DNA of 64,000 nucleotides from CBDCYN01 sp965224205 (GTDB lineage Bacteria > Planctomycetota > Phycisphaerae > Phycisphaerales > Phycisphaeraceae), in contig CBDCYN010000023.1 in assembly GCA_965224205.1 (NCBI GenBank), forward strand, positions 124,001-188,000, given 5' to 3'. Position numbers and translations under genes: made by a program. The notes under the pieces were generated by a model. That model was not told the DNA's origin. It saw only the letters and a program-made list of their open reading frames with translations, and did no database searches. Below are positions 15,486 to 25,089 of the stretch, piece by piece (within the stretch, counting starts at the first letter, position 1; the number at the start of each line of letters is the position of its first letter).

Positions 15486-17801
15486 TCATTCTTGCCCTTG
15501 CTGTTGATCTGGCGAGGCCGGGGCAAGGGGCGCCTTGAGTCGTTCGAGGGTTTGGGCATCGAGGGTGAACCATTGGCCGTTCAGGGTCGCGGTCTGCTCA
15601 TACCCCTGAAGCGTGGACAGGACGAGGCGGTGCGACCGACCGTCGCGCGTCGCGACCTCGTAAGTGATCATCGCGTCAGACGGCAGGTGGATCGGCTCAA
15701 CGAACCGTTTGGCACGCAGGCCCGCCAGCGTGTCAAAGAGTGGACCCGCGGTGGCTTCATCGACGCGGCGCCCCGACGCTTCTTGGGTGGTGAAGGTGCC
15801 GTCGCCGCTGCGGCGGATCGTCACGGTCGACCCACTGCTGTGGACCATGACCGTTTCGATCGCGTCTTGCTTAACCGGCAGGACCGTGCGGTACCGGTAC
15901 TCGGCCTCGAGGCGTTGGAGTAGGTCGTCGCTGACCTCGAACCACTCGGATCGGCCCGCGAGGCGCCCTTTGCGAGAGTCGGGGTCGATCTCGACCGTGT
16001 GGCTGGTCCCGTCGGTCGTGGTCAACGTCACCTGGAACGTATGGCCTTCATGGGCCCGACCGGCTTGATCCTGATGCGGGTTTTCGTCTATCAGCCAGCT
16101 GCGGGCGTGGAGCGGCAACAGCAGCTGCCTAAGCTTATGGAAATCTGCCTGTTCAAAACGGTCGTGCCCTTCAAGCCGCCAGGTTTGAGCCGGTTGCGTC
16201 GATGGGGCCGTGGCCGTACCCGAAGCGTCATCCCCCGACGACTCGCCGTTGCGCTCGAATACGTATTCTGTCCCGTCGGGCCGTTGGAGGGTGATCTGAT
16301 CGACGCGGTCCTGGGGCGGGTTCAGCACGGTGCGCTCGCGGAGCAGGATCGGGGGCACCAGCACGTTGTGGATCAGGTCCGCAGCCACCGCGTACCCGAC
16401 GGCCTCGTCGTTGCGGACCACCAGCAGGTGGGCTTCGTCCTTGCCGCGGTAGACGGTTAAAACCTCGGGCTGGGGCTGACCGACCACGGCCAGGCGGATC
16501 GTCGCCACCGCCGCACCCGCGGGGGTATAGCCGGGCACGAACGAATCGGCTTGCGAACCGGTGATCGCGTCGACAAGGTCCGACACCGCCCCGTCGTCGG
16601 CTTCGTAACCCGGGGACGGGTCGCCAAACGACCAACCCTCGGGGCCACGCAGCAGGGTCAGCGCCGGCCGGTTGGCCCCTTCAAGGGTCAGCTCCTTGAC
16701 GTCACCGGCGTGGGCGACGGTCACACGGCGGTCGCGCAGGTCGTCGACCGTGCGGGTGAATTTCTCGGCTGCGTCTTTGGGGATCGTGAACACGACCTGG
16801 ACCGGCTGGTCGGTGGGCGTCCACGTCGCGTAATAGGAGCTGGCGTCGCGGTCGACGCGGTGGCCGATCTTGAGGGTCAAACCGGTGGGTCGGTCGGCGT
16901 CGGCGGTGGGGTCGTTGCCGGTTGCGTCGTCGGTTTTCTCGTCGTCGGTTTTGTCATCACGGGTTTGCGGCACCCGCACGGTCAGGGCTGTCGTGGGCTG
17001 ATCGAGGCCATAGAGCGATAGATCGGCTGGCTGGTCGGCGACGAAGTCCTCGATGAAAACCCCGTCGACCGCGTTGAGCAGGTCGTCGACTGCCTTCGGA
17101 TCGGCCCGGCCGCGGTGGGGCTGGCCCAGTATCCAGCGGCCGTCTTGCTTCAGTAGCTCGATGCGTAGCCCCGGCTGCGTAAGCGTCACCCGGTCGGCTT
17201 GGCCTGGGGTGGGGTGTTCGATGGTTTTGATTCGCCAGGCGTTGGGCACGTCCTCAAACACGTGGTCGTGGAGCGAGGCTTCGACCACGAGCAGTTCGTC
17301 GCTGCCGTCGACCGCCGCGTACGCCCGGCCGCCGACCGCCCGGCGCCCCAGGGCGATCGTGCGTTGCTTCGACCCGCCTTGCCCCCACCGCAGCGTGACC
17401 TTGGCTTGGGGCGGCGATAGCTGGGCGGCTTCGAGGCTGGGCGCCCCTTGCTTCGACGGGGTCAGCCGCTGACCGGCACGCAGGCCCACCGCCGACTCGA
17501 TCACCTGATCCACCGACCACTGCGTGACCGGGAACCGGACCGGCTGGGTCTGGGTCCAGTCGTCGCCGTGTTTGATGAGAACGATCGCCGGTCGGCTGTC
17601 ACGCTCGATCACGATCTCGCGGACCGATTCGGCGGTCACCGGCTGGCCGTCGTCGACGAAGACGCGGTCGCTGTCGTCTTGGGCCGCGGCGCTGGGTTGG
17701 TGGTATTCGGAGGCGGTCTCGATCCCCATCTCGACGAACACGTAATAGGCCCCGAAGACCAGCAGCAGGATCAGTAACACCGCGGTCGTCTGATAGTTCA
17801 T
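15486..17801 (-). CDS. DUF4340 domain-containing membrane protein
   Basis: The 771-residue protein has one N-terminal membrane helix (about 7-25) and then a long extracytoplasmic part built of repeated DUF4340-like modules (for example VREIVIERDSRPAIVLIKHG, VDQITLQRPDGTEYVFERN). It is the last gene of the cluster ATPase-permease-GldG-DUF4340, an arrangement seen in planctomycetes and other phyla for ABC systems related to the gliding exporter GldAFG. It probably forms the periplasmic scaffold of that complex, although the biochemical role is unknown. A family A hairpin separates it from the gldG-like gene. Confidence 0.88.
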   Translation of the reverse strand: MNYQTTAVLLILLLVFGAYYVFVEMGIETASEYHQPSAAAQDDSDRVFVDDGQPVTAESVREIVIERDSRPAIVLIKHGDDWTQTQPVRFPVTQWSVDQVIESAVGLRAGQRLTPSKQGAPSLEAAQLSPPQAKVTLRWGQGGSKQRTIALGRRAVGGRAYAAVDGSDELLVVEASLHDHVFEDVPNAWRIKTIEHPTPGQADRVTLTQPGLRIELLKQDGRWILGQPHRGRADPKAVDDLLNAVDGVFIEDFVADQPADLSLYGLDQPTTALTVRVPQTRDDKTDDEKTDDATGNDPTADADRPTGLTLKIGHRVDRDASSYYATWTPTDQPVQVVFTIPKDAAEKFTRTVDDLRDRRVTVAHAGDVKELTLEGANRPALTLLRGPEGWSFGDPSPGYEADDGAVSDLVDAITGSQADSFVPGYTPAGAAVATIRLAVVGQPQPEVLTVYRGKDEAHLLVVRNDEAVGYAVAADLIHNVLVPPILLRERTVLNPPQDRVDQITLQRPDGTEYVFERNGESSGDDASGTATAPSTQPAQTWRLEGHDRFEQADFHKLRQLLLPLHARSWLIDENPHQDQAGRAHEGHTFQVTLTTTDGTSHTVEIDPDSRKGRLAGRSEWFEVSDDLLQRLEAEYRYRTVLPVKQDAIETVMVHSSGSTVTIRRSGDGTFTTQEASGRRVDEATAGPLFDTLAGLRAKRFVEPIHLPSDAMITYEVATRDGRSHRLVLSTLQGYEQTATLNGQWFTLDAQTLERLKAPLAPASPDQQQGQE

Positions 17802-17860
17802 AGCAAACAGGTCCGTGTGTGGTGTTGCGTCATGTCCACAATTTCAGGTTGTCCTTTCCA

Positions 17861-17944
17861 CGAGCCGCGACCGTGAGGCAGCGGGTTCTTCAATCATTCC
17901 CGGTGCTCGATCAAGAACCCGCTCCCTTACGGTCGCGGCTCGTG
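17861..17944 (+). repeat. Family A hairpin element, near-perfect
   Basis: Arms CGAGCCGCGACCGTGAGGCA and TACGGTCGCGGCTCG flank a loop containing CGGTGCTCGATCAAG. Both arms are of the same type and would form a stem of about 28 bp. It lies between two genes transcribed leftward and could attenuate or terminate readthrough. Confidence 0.9.
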
Positions 17945-18010
17945 GGGGGCGTCGATCCGGGATTCAGGCATGGACGCCGCCCGTCGGTTCACCCGGTCCC
18001 CGTCGATACG

Positions 18011-20125
18011 CTAGCCCCGCTGACGCAGCGACCACACCATCAGCCCCGACAACGCGGCGCACAGGGGCATCCCCAGCATTAGGCCCCACTTGATCCCGGT
18101 CGGGTTCAGGTCGTGGTCGATGCGGCGGATGTCCTGCGTGCGGGCGCTTGAGGCGATCAGCTCGTCGAGGCCCGCTAGCCAGATCACGCTGTTGATGAAC
18201 AGCTCCGAATTCGCGGGGTACGCGGCGCCCAGCAACCCAGCCAACCCGGGCATCTGCAAGAACTCATCGGCGTTGGTGGTCACCTCGTCGGAGACCCACG
18301 ACGGGTCGGCGACGACGACCAGGCGGTGGTCATCTTTTTGCGAAGCGGCGGCGATCACGAACGGCCCACCGGCGTTGGCGGGGTCGAGCTGGGGCGGGGG
18401 GTTGGAGTCGAACTCCCGCTCGGTCCACACCTCTTCGCCGCTGACCTGAGCCAGGGCCCACAGCTTCACGCCCTTGGTCTGCTCGTCGCCCAGGACCAGG
18501 GGGCTAGCCCACACGAACACACCGGGCATCCGCCCCATGGTCGCGGTGATCGGCGTATCTTTCGGCCAGCTGGTCATGGGCAGCAGCCGCATCGGGATCT
18601 TGCGGTGGTCGGGCAGGGTGATCTGCCTCAAGATCAACCGATCGAGTTGAGGGCTGATCCCCCAGGGCTGCAACAGATCGATCACCGAGTGGGTCGCGTC
18701 CCCGAACGAGCCGAAACGCGAGACGCTAAGCAAGACCAACGCCCCGTCACCGGCGTTGAGCCGTTCTTCGAGGGTCTCGACCACCTGGGCATACCCGGCG
18801 CCGGCTAGGGGGTTCATCGGGTTGGGCGGCAGCCCGGGCAGGGCGATCCACACCGCCTTCTGCCCCGGTTTGGGCTGCGGCGGCGGGCCCGGGGGCAGGG
18901 TCTGGCCCATCGGCCCGGGCTGGCCGGTGGGGCTCCACTGCTCGACCTGGAAGTCCAGGTTCTCTAGCCGCTGGCCGACATGGTTCATCAACCCACGCGG
19001 GCCCAACGCCTGGACCTGACCGTCGCCGAGGAACACGACCATCGGGCGGTGTTCGAGGTTGAGGCTCAATAGCGTGCCGGTGATCTTTTCTTCGCCCTGG
19101 AACAGGGGCTGGGGCGCGGGGCCTTGCGGCGGGGCGGAGGTGTCGGGGCGGCGGAACAACTCGCCGAGCGTCAACACCTGCACCCGCTGGGGGCCAGCGA
19201 TGACCAGGGTCTGGGGCCGGGCGAGCTGGGTGAGCATCTTGTCGTAATCCTCGACCGCCTGGGCCTGGTCGAGGTGTGAGACCACCCCAGCCAAGGGCGG
19301 GGCGGCGCGGCGGAGGTGATCGATCGCTTCGAGGATCTTCTCCTGGACCGGCCCGGCGACCGCGGGCAACGACGCGACCTGATCGAGCTCAAGGATCGCT
19401 TCGTTATAAATCTTGTGGCACTGCTTGAGGGTCTCTTGGACCATAGCCAGCATCCCCGAATAGTCGGGCAGCGGCTGGGCGAGGACAGCTTCGATCTCCG
19501 GACCGAGTTTCTCTAGGTGCGCATCGCAGCGGGTGATGCCACCGCGGACCCGCTGGAGGGTCTGACGCAGCTGGGCATCGCTTAGGCCCGGGTTCTCCAA
19601 GGCCCCGACCAGGATCGGCTGGATCTGATTCACCGCCTGCCGGGCGTCGTCGAGGATTTCTTTGCCGTGGGCCAGGGCCTGCTCAAGCGACAACAGCCGG
19701 TCTTGGTAACGGTCGCGTAGACCCGCTAGGAACCCTTCGAGGCGGGCGATCTCGAGTGCGGGGTCGATGTGCTCGACGGTCAGCTGGTCGCTTTGATGCC
19801 CGTATTCGTCGACCAGGTCGCGGGCCCGCTGCACGAACTCGCCGCTGCCGCTAAGCAGGGTCACGATCCGGTGCGGTTCGGACAGGCTCTCGAGCACGCG
19901 GTGGGTCTGGTCCGAGAGGCTGTAGCTGCGCGTGGCGGTCAGGTCGTAGCGGATCCAGGATTTCCACGGCCCGCCCTGGCGCAGCTTGCGCTCAGCGATC
20001 GTGTTGATCAGGACGACCACCAGCGTCGCGGCGAACATCGCCACGGCTACGTTCAGGCCGTACCTGACGCGGCGCTGGGCCTGGGTCTGGGTCTGGGTCT
20101 GGGGTTGTGGCGTGGTTTCACTCAT
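18011..20125 (-). CDS. gldG: GldG-like ABC transporter auxiliary membrane protein
   Basis: 704 residues. It has an N-terminal helix (about 24-46, VAVAMFAATLVVVLINTIA) and a C-terminal helix (LMLGMPLCAALSGLMVWSL). Between them is the large extracytoplasmic ABC_transp_aux/GldG-type domain (YDLTATRSYSLSDQTHRVL near the N-terminus), interrupted by a predicted helical region around 130-300. In gliding bacteria GldG joins GldF and GldA in an ABC complex; in planctomycetes the substrate is unknown. A proline/glycine-rich linker is present around residues 395-420. The gene starts 27 bp after the permease stop. Confidence 0.85.
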   Translation of the reverse strand: MSETTPQPQTQTQTQAQRRVRYGLNVAVAMFAATLVVVLINTIAERKLRQGGPWKSWIRYDLTATRSYSLSDQTHRVLESLSEPHRIVTLLSGSGEFVQRARDLVDEYGHQSDQLTVEHIDPALEIARLEGFLAGLRDRYQDRLLSLEQALAHGKEILDDARQAVNQIQPILVGALENPGLSDAQLRQTLQRVRGGITRCDAHLEKLGPEIEAVLAQPLPDYSGMLAMVQETLKQCHKIYNEAILELDQVASLPAVAGPVQEKILEAIDHLRRAAPPLAGVVSHLDQAQAVEDYDKMLTQLARPQTLVIAGPQRVQVLTLGELFRRPDTSAPPQGPAPQPLFQGEEKITGTLLSLNLEHRPMVVFLGDGQVQALGPRGLMNHVGQRLENLDFQVEQWSPTGQPGPMGQTLPPGPPPQPKPGQKAVWIALPGLPPNPMNPLAGAGYAQVVETLEERLNAGDGALVLLSVSRFGSFGDATHSVIDLLQPWGISPQLDRLILRQITLPDHRKIPMRLLPMTSWPKDTPITATMGRMPGVFVWASPLVLGDEQTKGVKLWALAQVSGEEVWTEREFDSNPPPQLDPANAGGPFVIAAASQKDDHRLVVVADPSWVSDEVTTNADEFLQMPGLAGLLGAAYPANSELFINSVIWLAGLDELIASSARTQDIRRIDHDLNPTGIKWGLMLGMPLCAALSGLMVWSLRQRG

Positions 20126-20152
20126 GCGGTCATGATCCGTCTGGTTCTATGA

Positions 20153-20902
20153 TCATCGCCACCTTCGGCTCTCGAGGACCTTGACCGCGAAGAACAGGAA
20201 CAACGCGATCCCGCTAGCGAAGAAGATCAGGTTGCTGATGTCGATCAGCCCCTTGGAGAAGTCTTCGTACTGGAGGTCCACGTTCACATAGAACATCACC
20301 TGCCGCAGGTCGATGCCCCATTTGTTCGTGACCGCGGCCCAGGTATCCAAGAAAGCCGCTTGGGGCAGGAAGTACATCACCAGGGTAAACACGCAGATGA
20401 TAAACACCGTCAGCAGGAACGCGATGATCTGGTTCTGGGTGATCGCCGACGCGAAGATCCCGATCGCCAGGTAAAACCCGCCCACTAGGGCCAGCCCCAG
20501 GAACCCGGTGAAGATCGGCCCGTAGTCGGGGCTGGCGGTGGCTTCGAGCACCGCGGTGAGCACGACCAAGGGCGAAAGCAGCACCGCGAAGAACCCCATC
20601 GCCCCCAGCCACTTGCCGACGATGACCTGGGCATCGGTCACCGGGCTGGTCATCAGCGGCTCGATCGATCCCGAGCGGAACTCTTCGCTGATTAGCCGCA
20701 TGCTGATCGCGGGCACGAGGAAGATCATCACCCAGATCACCGCTTTGAACGTCGGCCGCAGCGTCGCGGCCTCACCGGGGCCGAAATCTTTGAGGAAGAT
20801 CAGGGCCGTGCCCCCAGCGAAGATGCCCAACACGACATAAGCGATCGGCAGGAAGAACAAGCTGGTCAGCTCGCGTTTGGCGATGGTGAGGGTTTGGTTC
20901 AT
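20153..20902 (-). CDS. gldF: ABC-2 type permease, GldF-like
   Basis: 249 residues with six predicted membrane helices of the ABC-2 permease fold. The motif RLISEEFRSGSIEPLMTSPV (about 69-88) is characteristic of GldF/NosY-type subunits. It should form the membrane channel of the exporter with the ATPase encoded 67 bp upstream and the GldG-like protein downstream. The full-length size matches the family (~240-250 residues). Confidence 0.9.
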   Translation of the reverse strand: MNQTLTIAKRELTSLFFLPIAYVVLGIFAGGTALIFLKDFGPGEAATLRPTFKAVIWVMIFLVPAISMRLISEEFRSGSIEPLMTSPVTDAQVIVGKWLGAMGFFAVLLSPLVVLTAVLEATASPDYGPIFTGFLGLALVGGFYLAIGIFASAITQNQIIAFLLTVFIICVFTLVMYFLPQAAFLDTWAAVTNKWGIDLRQVMFYVNVDLQYEDFSKGLIDISNLIFFASGIALFLFFAVKVLESRRWR

Positions 20903-20969
20903 CGGGTGTGGCCTAGCCGTGGGTCGTCGTGCATCTCTCGATAAAAAACCAGCTGGGGGATCCGCCCGG

Positions 20970-21980
20970 TCACGACCCCGCCGGTAGACTCGGCTCCTGC
21001 TGCGGTTCGTCGGTCGCTGCCCGCGGCGCTTCGGTGGGGCGCTGGCGGGCGTACGGGTCGGTGGTGATCTGAGCGAAATACTGCTCGAGCGTGGCGCCTT
21101 CTTGACGCATCTCCCGGACCGGCCAGGACCGGTCGACGAGGGCCTGGCCGATCGCTTCGCGCACGTCGCGGCCTTCTTTGGGCTCGACGACCGCGCGGCA
21201 CCAGCCGTTGTGGGACGAGGCGTCGACCTTCGCGACGTGGTCGAGGCCGCCCAGGAGCTTCGCGGCTTGATCGGCGGGGGCTTTGACCTCCACCACCACG
21301 CGCGACCCCGACGAGACCCCGCGGCGCAGGTCCCGCGGCGAGCCCTGGGCTACGATCTTGCCGGCGGCGATGATCAACACGTGGTCGGCGGCCCGTTCGA
21401 CCTCCGAGAGGATGTGCGTCGATAGCAGGATCGTGTGCTTGTCGCGCAGCTCACTGATCAGCTGCCGGAACTGGGTGACCTGGTTGGGGTCTAAGCCGGC
21501 GGTGGGCTCGTCGAGGATCAATAGCGGCGGGTCGTGGAGCATCGCCTGGGCTAGCCCCACCCGCTGGCGGTTGCCCTTGGATAGCTGGCCGATCACCCGC
21601 CGCCGCGCCGCGGTCAGCCCGCAGCGGGCGCAGACCTCGTCGATGCGCTTGGCCCGGTTGGCTCGGGCCATCTTCTGGAGCTTGCCGCGGTAGTGGAGGT
21701 ACTCCTCGACGCGCATCTCGGGGTACAGGGGGTTGTTCTCGGGTAGGTAGCCGATCTTGGCCCGCACCTGCTTGGGCTGGGTTAACGCATCGTGACCGGC
21801 GATCTTGGCCACGCCCGAGGTGGGGGGCATGTACCCGGTGAGGATGCGCAGGGTCGTGGTCTTGCCGGCGCCGTTGGGGCCTAGGAACCCGACGACCTGC
21901 CCCTTGGGGATGGCGAACGTGAGGTGATCGACCGCCAAGGTCGGGCCGTACCACTTGACCAGGTTCTGGACGTCAATCAT
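20970..21980 (-). CDS. gldA: ABC transporter ATP-binding protein, GldA-like
   Basis: 336 residues. It has Walker A GPNGAGKTT (about 36-44), the Q-loop in GYLPENNPLYPEMRVEEYL, a variant signature motif LSKGNRQR and Walker B LLILDEPTAGLD, then a C-terminal regulatory extension of about 100 residues. It energises the permease encoded next in the operon. The family start MIDVQNLVKWYG at 21980 was chosen; the open frame continues 36 codons upstream with no similarity. Confidence 0.92.
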   Translation of the reverse strand: MIDVQNLVKWYGPTLAVDHLTFAIPKGQVVGFLGPNGAGKTTTLRILTGYMPPTSGVAKIAGHDALTQPKQVRAKIGYLPENNPLYPEMRVEEYLHYRGKLQKMARANRAKRIDEVCARCGLTAARRRVIGQLSKGNRQRVGLAQAMLHDPPLLILDEPTAGLDPNQVTQFRQLISELRDKHTILLSTHILSEVERAADHVLIIAAGKIVAQGSPRDLRRGVSSGSRVVVEVKAPADQAAKLLGGLDHVAKVDASSHNGWCRAVVEPKEGRDVREAIGQALVDRSWPVREMRQEGATLEQYFAQITTDPYARQRPTEAPRAATDEPQQEPSLPAGS

Positions 21981-22476
21981 CAAGGCTGTTCGCGTCGCGG
22001 TTCTCGTTGTATTGCTTCTAGCCCCAGCCCCCGGATCGATCTCGATCCTCCTCCCCGTCGACCCTCCCCGGGTTGGCGGATCCTTCACCCCCGCAGGCCA
22101 TGAGCCTGTCCGGCACCCGCTGCCCGGTTCCAGGGTAAATGATCTACCTTACGGGCCGGGATTGGTCAAGGTTCGTCGGCTGTGGGTGGTCGTTCAGCGG
22201 GGCGCAAGTTGTGGGTGATGTCCTTGTTTTTTCTAGAAAAGAGCGCTATAATGCCGTGATTATTCGGTCATTTTTTCTTTAGCGCCGAACGGCATTGATC
22301 CTCTATGCCGAGACCCCCTACACCGACGCACGCTTCATTAACGGACCAAAGAAAGATCGACGTGGCCCGCTGATCAATCCGTCGGTTACGCCGGGAGGGG
22401 TCCGGGGGAAAATACGGGGGAATATCCGGGGAATCCGGGAAAATCCGGGGGTGTGCGGGATTGAGCGGATCGGCGT
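21981..22476. other. Intergenic region with a tandem CGGGGGAA-type simple repeat
   Basis: No gene was recognised. Positions about 22390-22455 hold irregular tandem units of TCCGGGG/AATACGGGGG type. These resemble the GC-rich units found inside coding insertions elsewhere in the window. A promoter-like pair is listed separately. The 3' side abuts the stop of the small membrane protein gene. Confidence 0.5.
22224..22252 (+). promoter_or_regulatory. Promoter-like TTGTTT-17-TATAAT with no gene downstream on this strand
   Basis: TTGTTT at 22224 and a perfect TATAAT at 22247 are spaced 17 bp. The next plus-strand gene is more than 1 kb away. A small hairpin (CGGCAT...ATGCCG, 22287-22307) follows about 35 bp downstream, so a short RNA is conceivable but unproven. 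Confidence 0.35.
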
Positions 22477-22872
22477 TCAAATCCCCTGGGCATTGCTTTC
22501 ACGGGTCAGCTGGCCCTTGATCTCCAGCCACCGATCGATCTCCTCGCGTAGGTAAGGGTACTTGACGGTGTGGAGGATCACCCAACCCGCGGCCACGAGC
22601 AGGGACATGTACCCCGCGACGGTCACGAGCCGCAACGCGACCGCTTCGAACCCGCTAGCCGGCAGCTGGCTGATGATGAAACGGACCGCCGCTTCCAACG
22701 CCCCCACCAACGGCACCAGCGCCACGCCGATCGCCCACCGGCGCCAGTCCCGCACCGCCTCGCCCAGCGGCACCGTCCGCCGCCGCCACCACCGCAGCAC
22801 AATCTTGCGTTCAACCCCCGGCAACAGAGCCAGCTCCGGGACCGTTTCTTCCAACCGACCAAACCGCCGCAT
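22477..22872 (-). CDS. Hypothetical membrane protein
   Basis: 131 residues. The N-terminal 45 residues are basic and probably cytoplasmic (RKIVLRWWRRRTVPLGEAV). They are followed by two hydrophobic segments (WAIGVALVPLVGALEAAVRF and VTVAGYMSLLVAAGWVIL) and a charged tail. No family was recognised. Base composition is like the neighbours. It lies 52 bp downstream of another small membrane protein on the same strand, so the two probably form an operon just before the phage-like genes. Confidence 0.55.
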   Translation of the reverse strand: MRRFGRLEETVPELALLPGVERKIVLRWWRRRTVPLGEAVRDWRRWAIGVALVPLVGALEAAVRFIISQLPASGFEAVALRLVTVAGYMSLLVAAGWVILHTVKYPYLREEIDRWLEIKGQLTRESNAQGI

Positions 22873-22924
22873 GAGATCCGCTCCTTGTTAGGTAGCCCCC
22901 AGCCCGGGGCCGTGACCTTCGCGT

Positions 22925-23227
22925 CTACGTTTCAAACCACAGTTCAAACAACATCAGCTTCGAGTACACCCACGTCCCCACCGCCATGACCACCCACAAC
23001 AGGCAGCAAACCGTGAACACCCAAGCCACCGGCCACACCACCACCAGAACCCCCGCCGCCCAGCCCTGCGCCGCGTGGCCCATCACGGGCAGCGACCCGT
23101 GCCGGTAGAGGTGCGCCCCCAGCCACGCCACGCCCACCGGCACCAGCGGGATGCCCAGGCCCGCGACCAGCAAACGGAACAGGCTCCCGCCGCTGATCTG
23201 TTTGATGTATGCCACTTTCTCGGTCAT
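22925..23227 (-). CDS. Small hypothetical membrane protein
   Basis: 100 residues with a short polar N-terminus (MTEKVAYIKQISGG) and three hydrophobic stretches (LLVAGLGIPLVPVGVAWLG, GWAAGVLVVVWPVAWVFTV, LLWVVMAVGTWVY). No family was recognised. It has a codon bias typical of the region and is followed in the same direction by the 131-residue membrane protein. Confidence 0.5.
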   Translation of the reverse strand: MTEKVAYIKQISGGSLFRLLVAGLGIPLVPVGVAWLGAHLYRHGSLPVMGHAAQGWAAGVLVVVWPVAWVFTVCCLLWVVMAVGTWVYSKLMLFELWFET

Positions 23228-23389
23228 GACCGGCCTGCTCCACGGCGGCCGGAGTTTTCAACCCCCGCGCCAGCCTATTGTTGATCGAGTCCATAAGAGG
23301 TACGCCAACCAGCCCGAAATCTTGCAACGTTTTGTCGTAACAGCCCCATCGGACTTCCACCCCCCCCCTTTCTCTGTCCCCCAACCGCT

Positions 23390-24022
23390 ATGACGACCCC
23401 CTTAGTGAACATCCCGCTCGACCGCCTCGTGCCCCACCCCGCGAACTCCAACGTGATGGGCCGCGACCTTCTGCGAAAACTCAAGACCCACATCGCCACC
23501 ACCGGCCGGTACCCGCCGATCATCGTCCGCCCCTGCACCCCCGCCGCGCCGCCCCCGCCCAACGGCGACCCGCCCCGCCCAGCGGTGGATGCGGCGTACC
23601 AGATCCTCGACGGTCACCACCGCGTCGCGGCGTTGGCGCAGCTGGGCCGGCCCACCGCCCGGTGCGTGGTGTGGCCCGTTGACGACGACGAGGCGCTGGT
23701 GCTGCTGGCGACGCTCAACCGTTTGCAGGGCGACGACGACCCGCGCAAGCGAGCGGCGCTCGTGGCCAAGCTCCACACCAAAATGGGCGCAAGCCAGCTG
23801 GCGAAACTGCTGCCCGAGTCCGCCGACCGGTTGAAGTCCTTGCTCGCTCTGCACCGCCCGCCGCCGCCGCTGCGTGCGGCCCAAGCGTTGAAGGACATGC
23901 CCGTGGCGGTCCACTTCTTCTTGCTGCCCGAAGACAGGTCGCGCCTCGAGAAGCGGCTGCGTGAGCTGGGCGGCCCGCGCGAACAGGCCCTTATGACGCT
24001 GATCGACGCTCACCCCTCGTGA
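23390..24022 (+). CDS. ParB/Srx-fold nuclease-like domain protein
   Basis: 210 residues. NIPLDRLVPHPANSNVM at the start, then YQILDGHHRVAALAQLG (residues 70-86), match the ParB N-terminal/sulfiredoxin fold, in which the GHHR-type loop binds or hydrolyses CTP in canonical ParB. A proline-rich insertion (about 50-66) interrupts the fold between strand and helix. The C-terminal half is helical. ParB-like genes often sit beside terminases in phages and integrated elements, and here a terminase gene follows 2.6 kb later. No parA is present, so chromosome segregation is unlikely. Confidence 0.82.
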   Translation: MTTPLVNIPLDRLVPHPANSNVMGRDLLRKLKTHIATTGRYPPIIVRPCTPAAPPPPNGDPPRPAVDAAYQILDGHHRVAALAQLGRPTARCVVWPVDDDEALVLLATLNRLQGDDDPRKRAALVAKLHTKMGASQLAKLLPESADRLKSLLALHRPPPPLRAAQALKDMPVAVHFFLLPEDRSRLEKRLRELGGPREQALMTLIDAHPS

Positions 24023-24076
24023 AAGCCCCCGCGCCGCGGGCTCTCAAGCCTCAATCCTTGTTCATTGACGACCCCT

Positions 24077-24697
24077 ATGGAGCCCCCCATGCCCCGGAAA
24101 CGCCCCCCCGCCCGCAGACCCATCAGCCCGATCAGCCCCATCGGCCCCACGCGCAGCAAACGGCTGATCCGCGACCTGGTCGCCGCTGAGCACGACCTGA
24201 TCGAGCTGGGCCAGCTGCACCGGCTAACCCCCGACGATCTGGCTCGGTGGATCGCCGACCCCACGAACCAACAGACCCTCGCGGGGCTGTGCCGGTTGGC
24301 TGACCTCCAGACCCAGATCCTCCTATCGAGATACCGCCTGCTAGCCGCCAGCCGGCTGATACGGCTGGCCACGGGCGATGAAGGCGACGGCGAAGAAAAG
24401 TCCGGGGGGAGTTCCGGGGGGAGTTGTGGACGTGGCAGCGACGTGGCGAGGCGCGCGTGCGTCGATCTGTTGAAGCTCGATCTCAAGCGAGCGGACTTAA
24501 CCGGTGCTAGCGTGCCCCGCGCGTCGACCCGCGACGGGGACGAGTCGCCGCTGGGTGTCGATCCGATGGACCCCCACGGTCCTGATGTCCAGTCCCTACG
24601 CCAATGGTTCTATGGCACCCAACCGGGCAACCCCGCCCAAGACGAGCCGGGATCGCCCGCGGATCGGCCCCCCCCGACGCCGCCAGCTCGTAGCTGA
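24077..24697 (+). CDS. Hypothetical helical protein, possible small terminase-like
   Basis: 206 residues from ATG 24077 (a TTG 12 nt earlier is also in frame). A proline-rich start (PISPISPIGP) precedes a helical core (LARWIADPTNQQTLAGLCRLADLQTQ, then ARRACVDLLKLD). It resembles the DNA-binding and oligomerisation part of phage small terminase subunits by layout only. The insertion EKSGGSSGGSCGRG interrupts the core and a disordered tail ends the protein. The position, 54 bp after the ParB-like gene and upstream of the large terminase, supports but does not prove a packaging role. Confidence 0.55.
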   Translation: MEPPMPRKRPPARRPISPISPIGPTRSKRLIRDLVAAEHDLIELGQLHRLTPDDLARWIADPTNQQTLAGLCRLADLQTQILLSRYRLLAASRLIRLATGDEGDGEEKSGGSSGGSCGRGSDVARRACVDLLKLDLKRADLTGASVPRASTRDGDESPLGVDPMDPHGPDVQSLRQWFYGTQPGNPAQDEPGSPADRPPPTPPARS

Positions 24698-24782
24698 GGG
24701 TTGGACTCGCACCGCGTGCCTCCGCGTAAATGCCACGGTTGGTACGCGTGGGATGCTGAAAGTTTCGCCCCAATGTGTCGGT

Positions 24783-24822
24783 AAAAAAACCCTCGGGCTG
24801 AGTAAACCCAGTCCGAGGGGCG
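24783..24822 (-). terminator. Hairpin with T-run on the minus strand
   Basis: CCCTCGGGCTGAG pairs with CCCAGTCCGAGGGG (11 of 13 positions) and is preceded by seven A residues, giving a U-run for leftward transcripts. A close relative lies at 26157. Both are followed by a purine-rich GCGGAGG tract. Nothing obvious is transcribed leftward into it. Confidence 0.55.
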
Positions 24823-25089
24823 GAGGGGAGAGAAGGGGTATCGAGTTAATGAAAGCCCGTCGCCGGCATGAACCCTCGTTGACCTTCCTGGGACCTTGCT
24901 TTGCAGCGACGCTCTTATATTGCCTATTTTAACATTTGGCCGGGTGGTTGCCAAATCGTTGCCAACGGCCAGCCTCCATCGACCCACCGCGGGGGGGGTC
25001 ACCTGCTCAGGAGCGGGGGTGAGATGAGCCGATGAGCGTTGGATAAACAAGCGTAGGATTGAAGAAATTCCCAGCTGGGATGCGTATCT

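Noticed and set aside
22470..22495. GCGTTCAAATCCCC resembling a tRNA T-loop
   Set aside because: The flanking bases do not pair and the sequence is the 3' end of a membrane protein gene on the other strand.
23402..24013. 203-codon minus-strand frame opposite the ParB-like gene
   Set aside because: Arg/Gln/His-rich antisense shadow without similarity; the plus-strand ParB motifs are clear.
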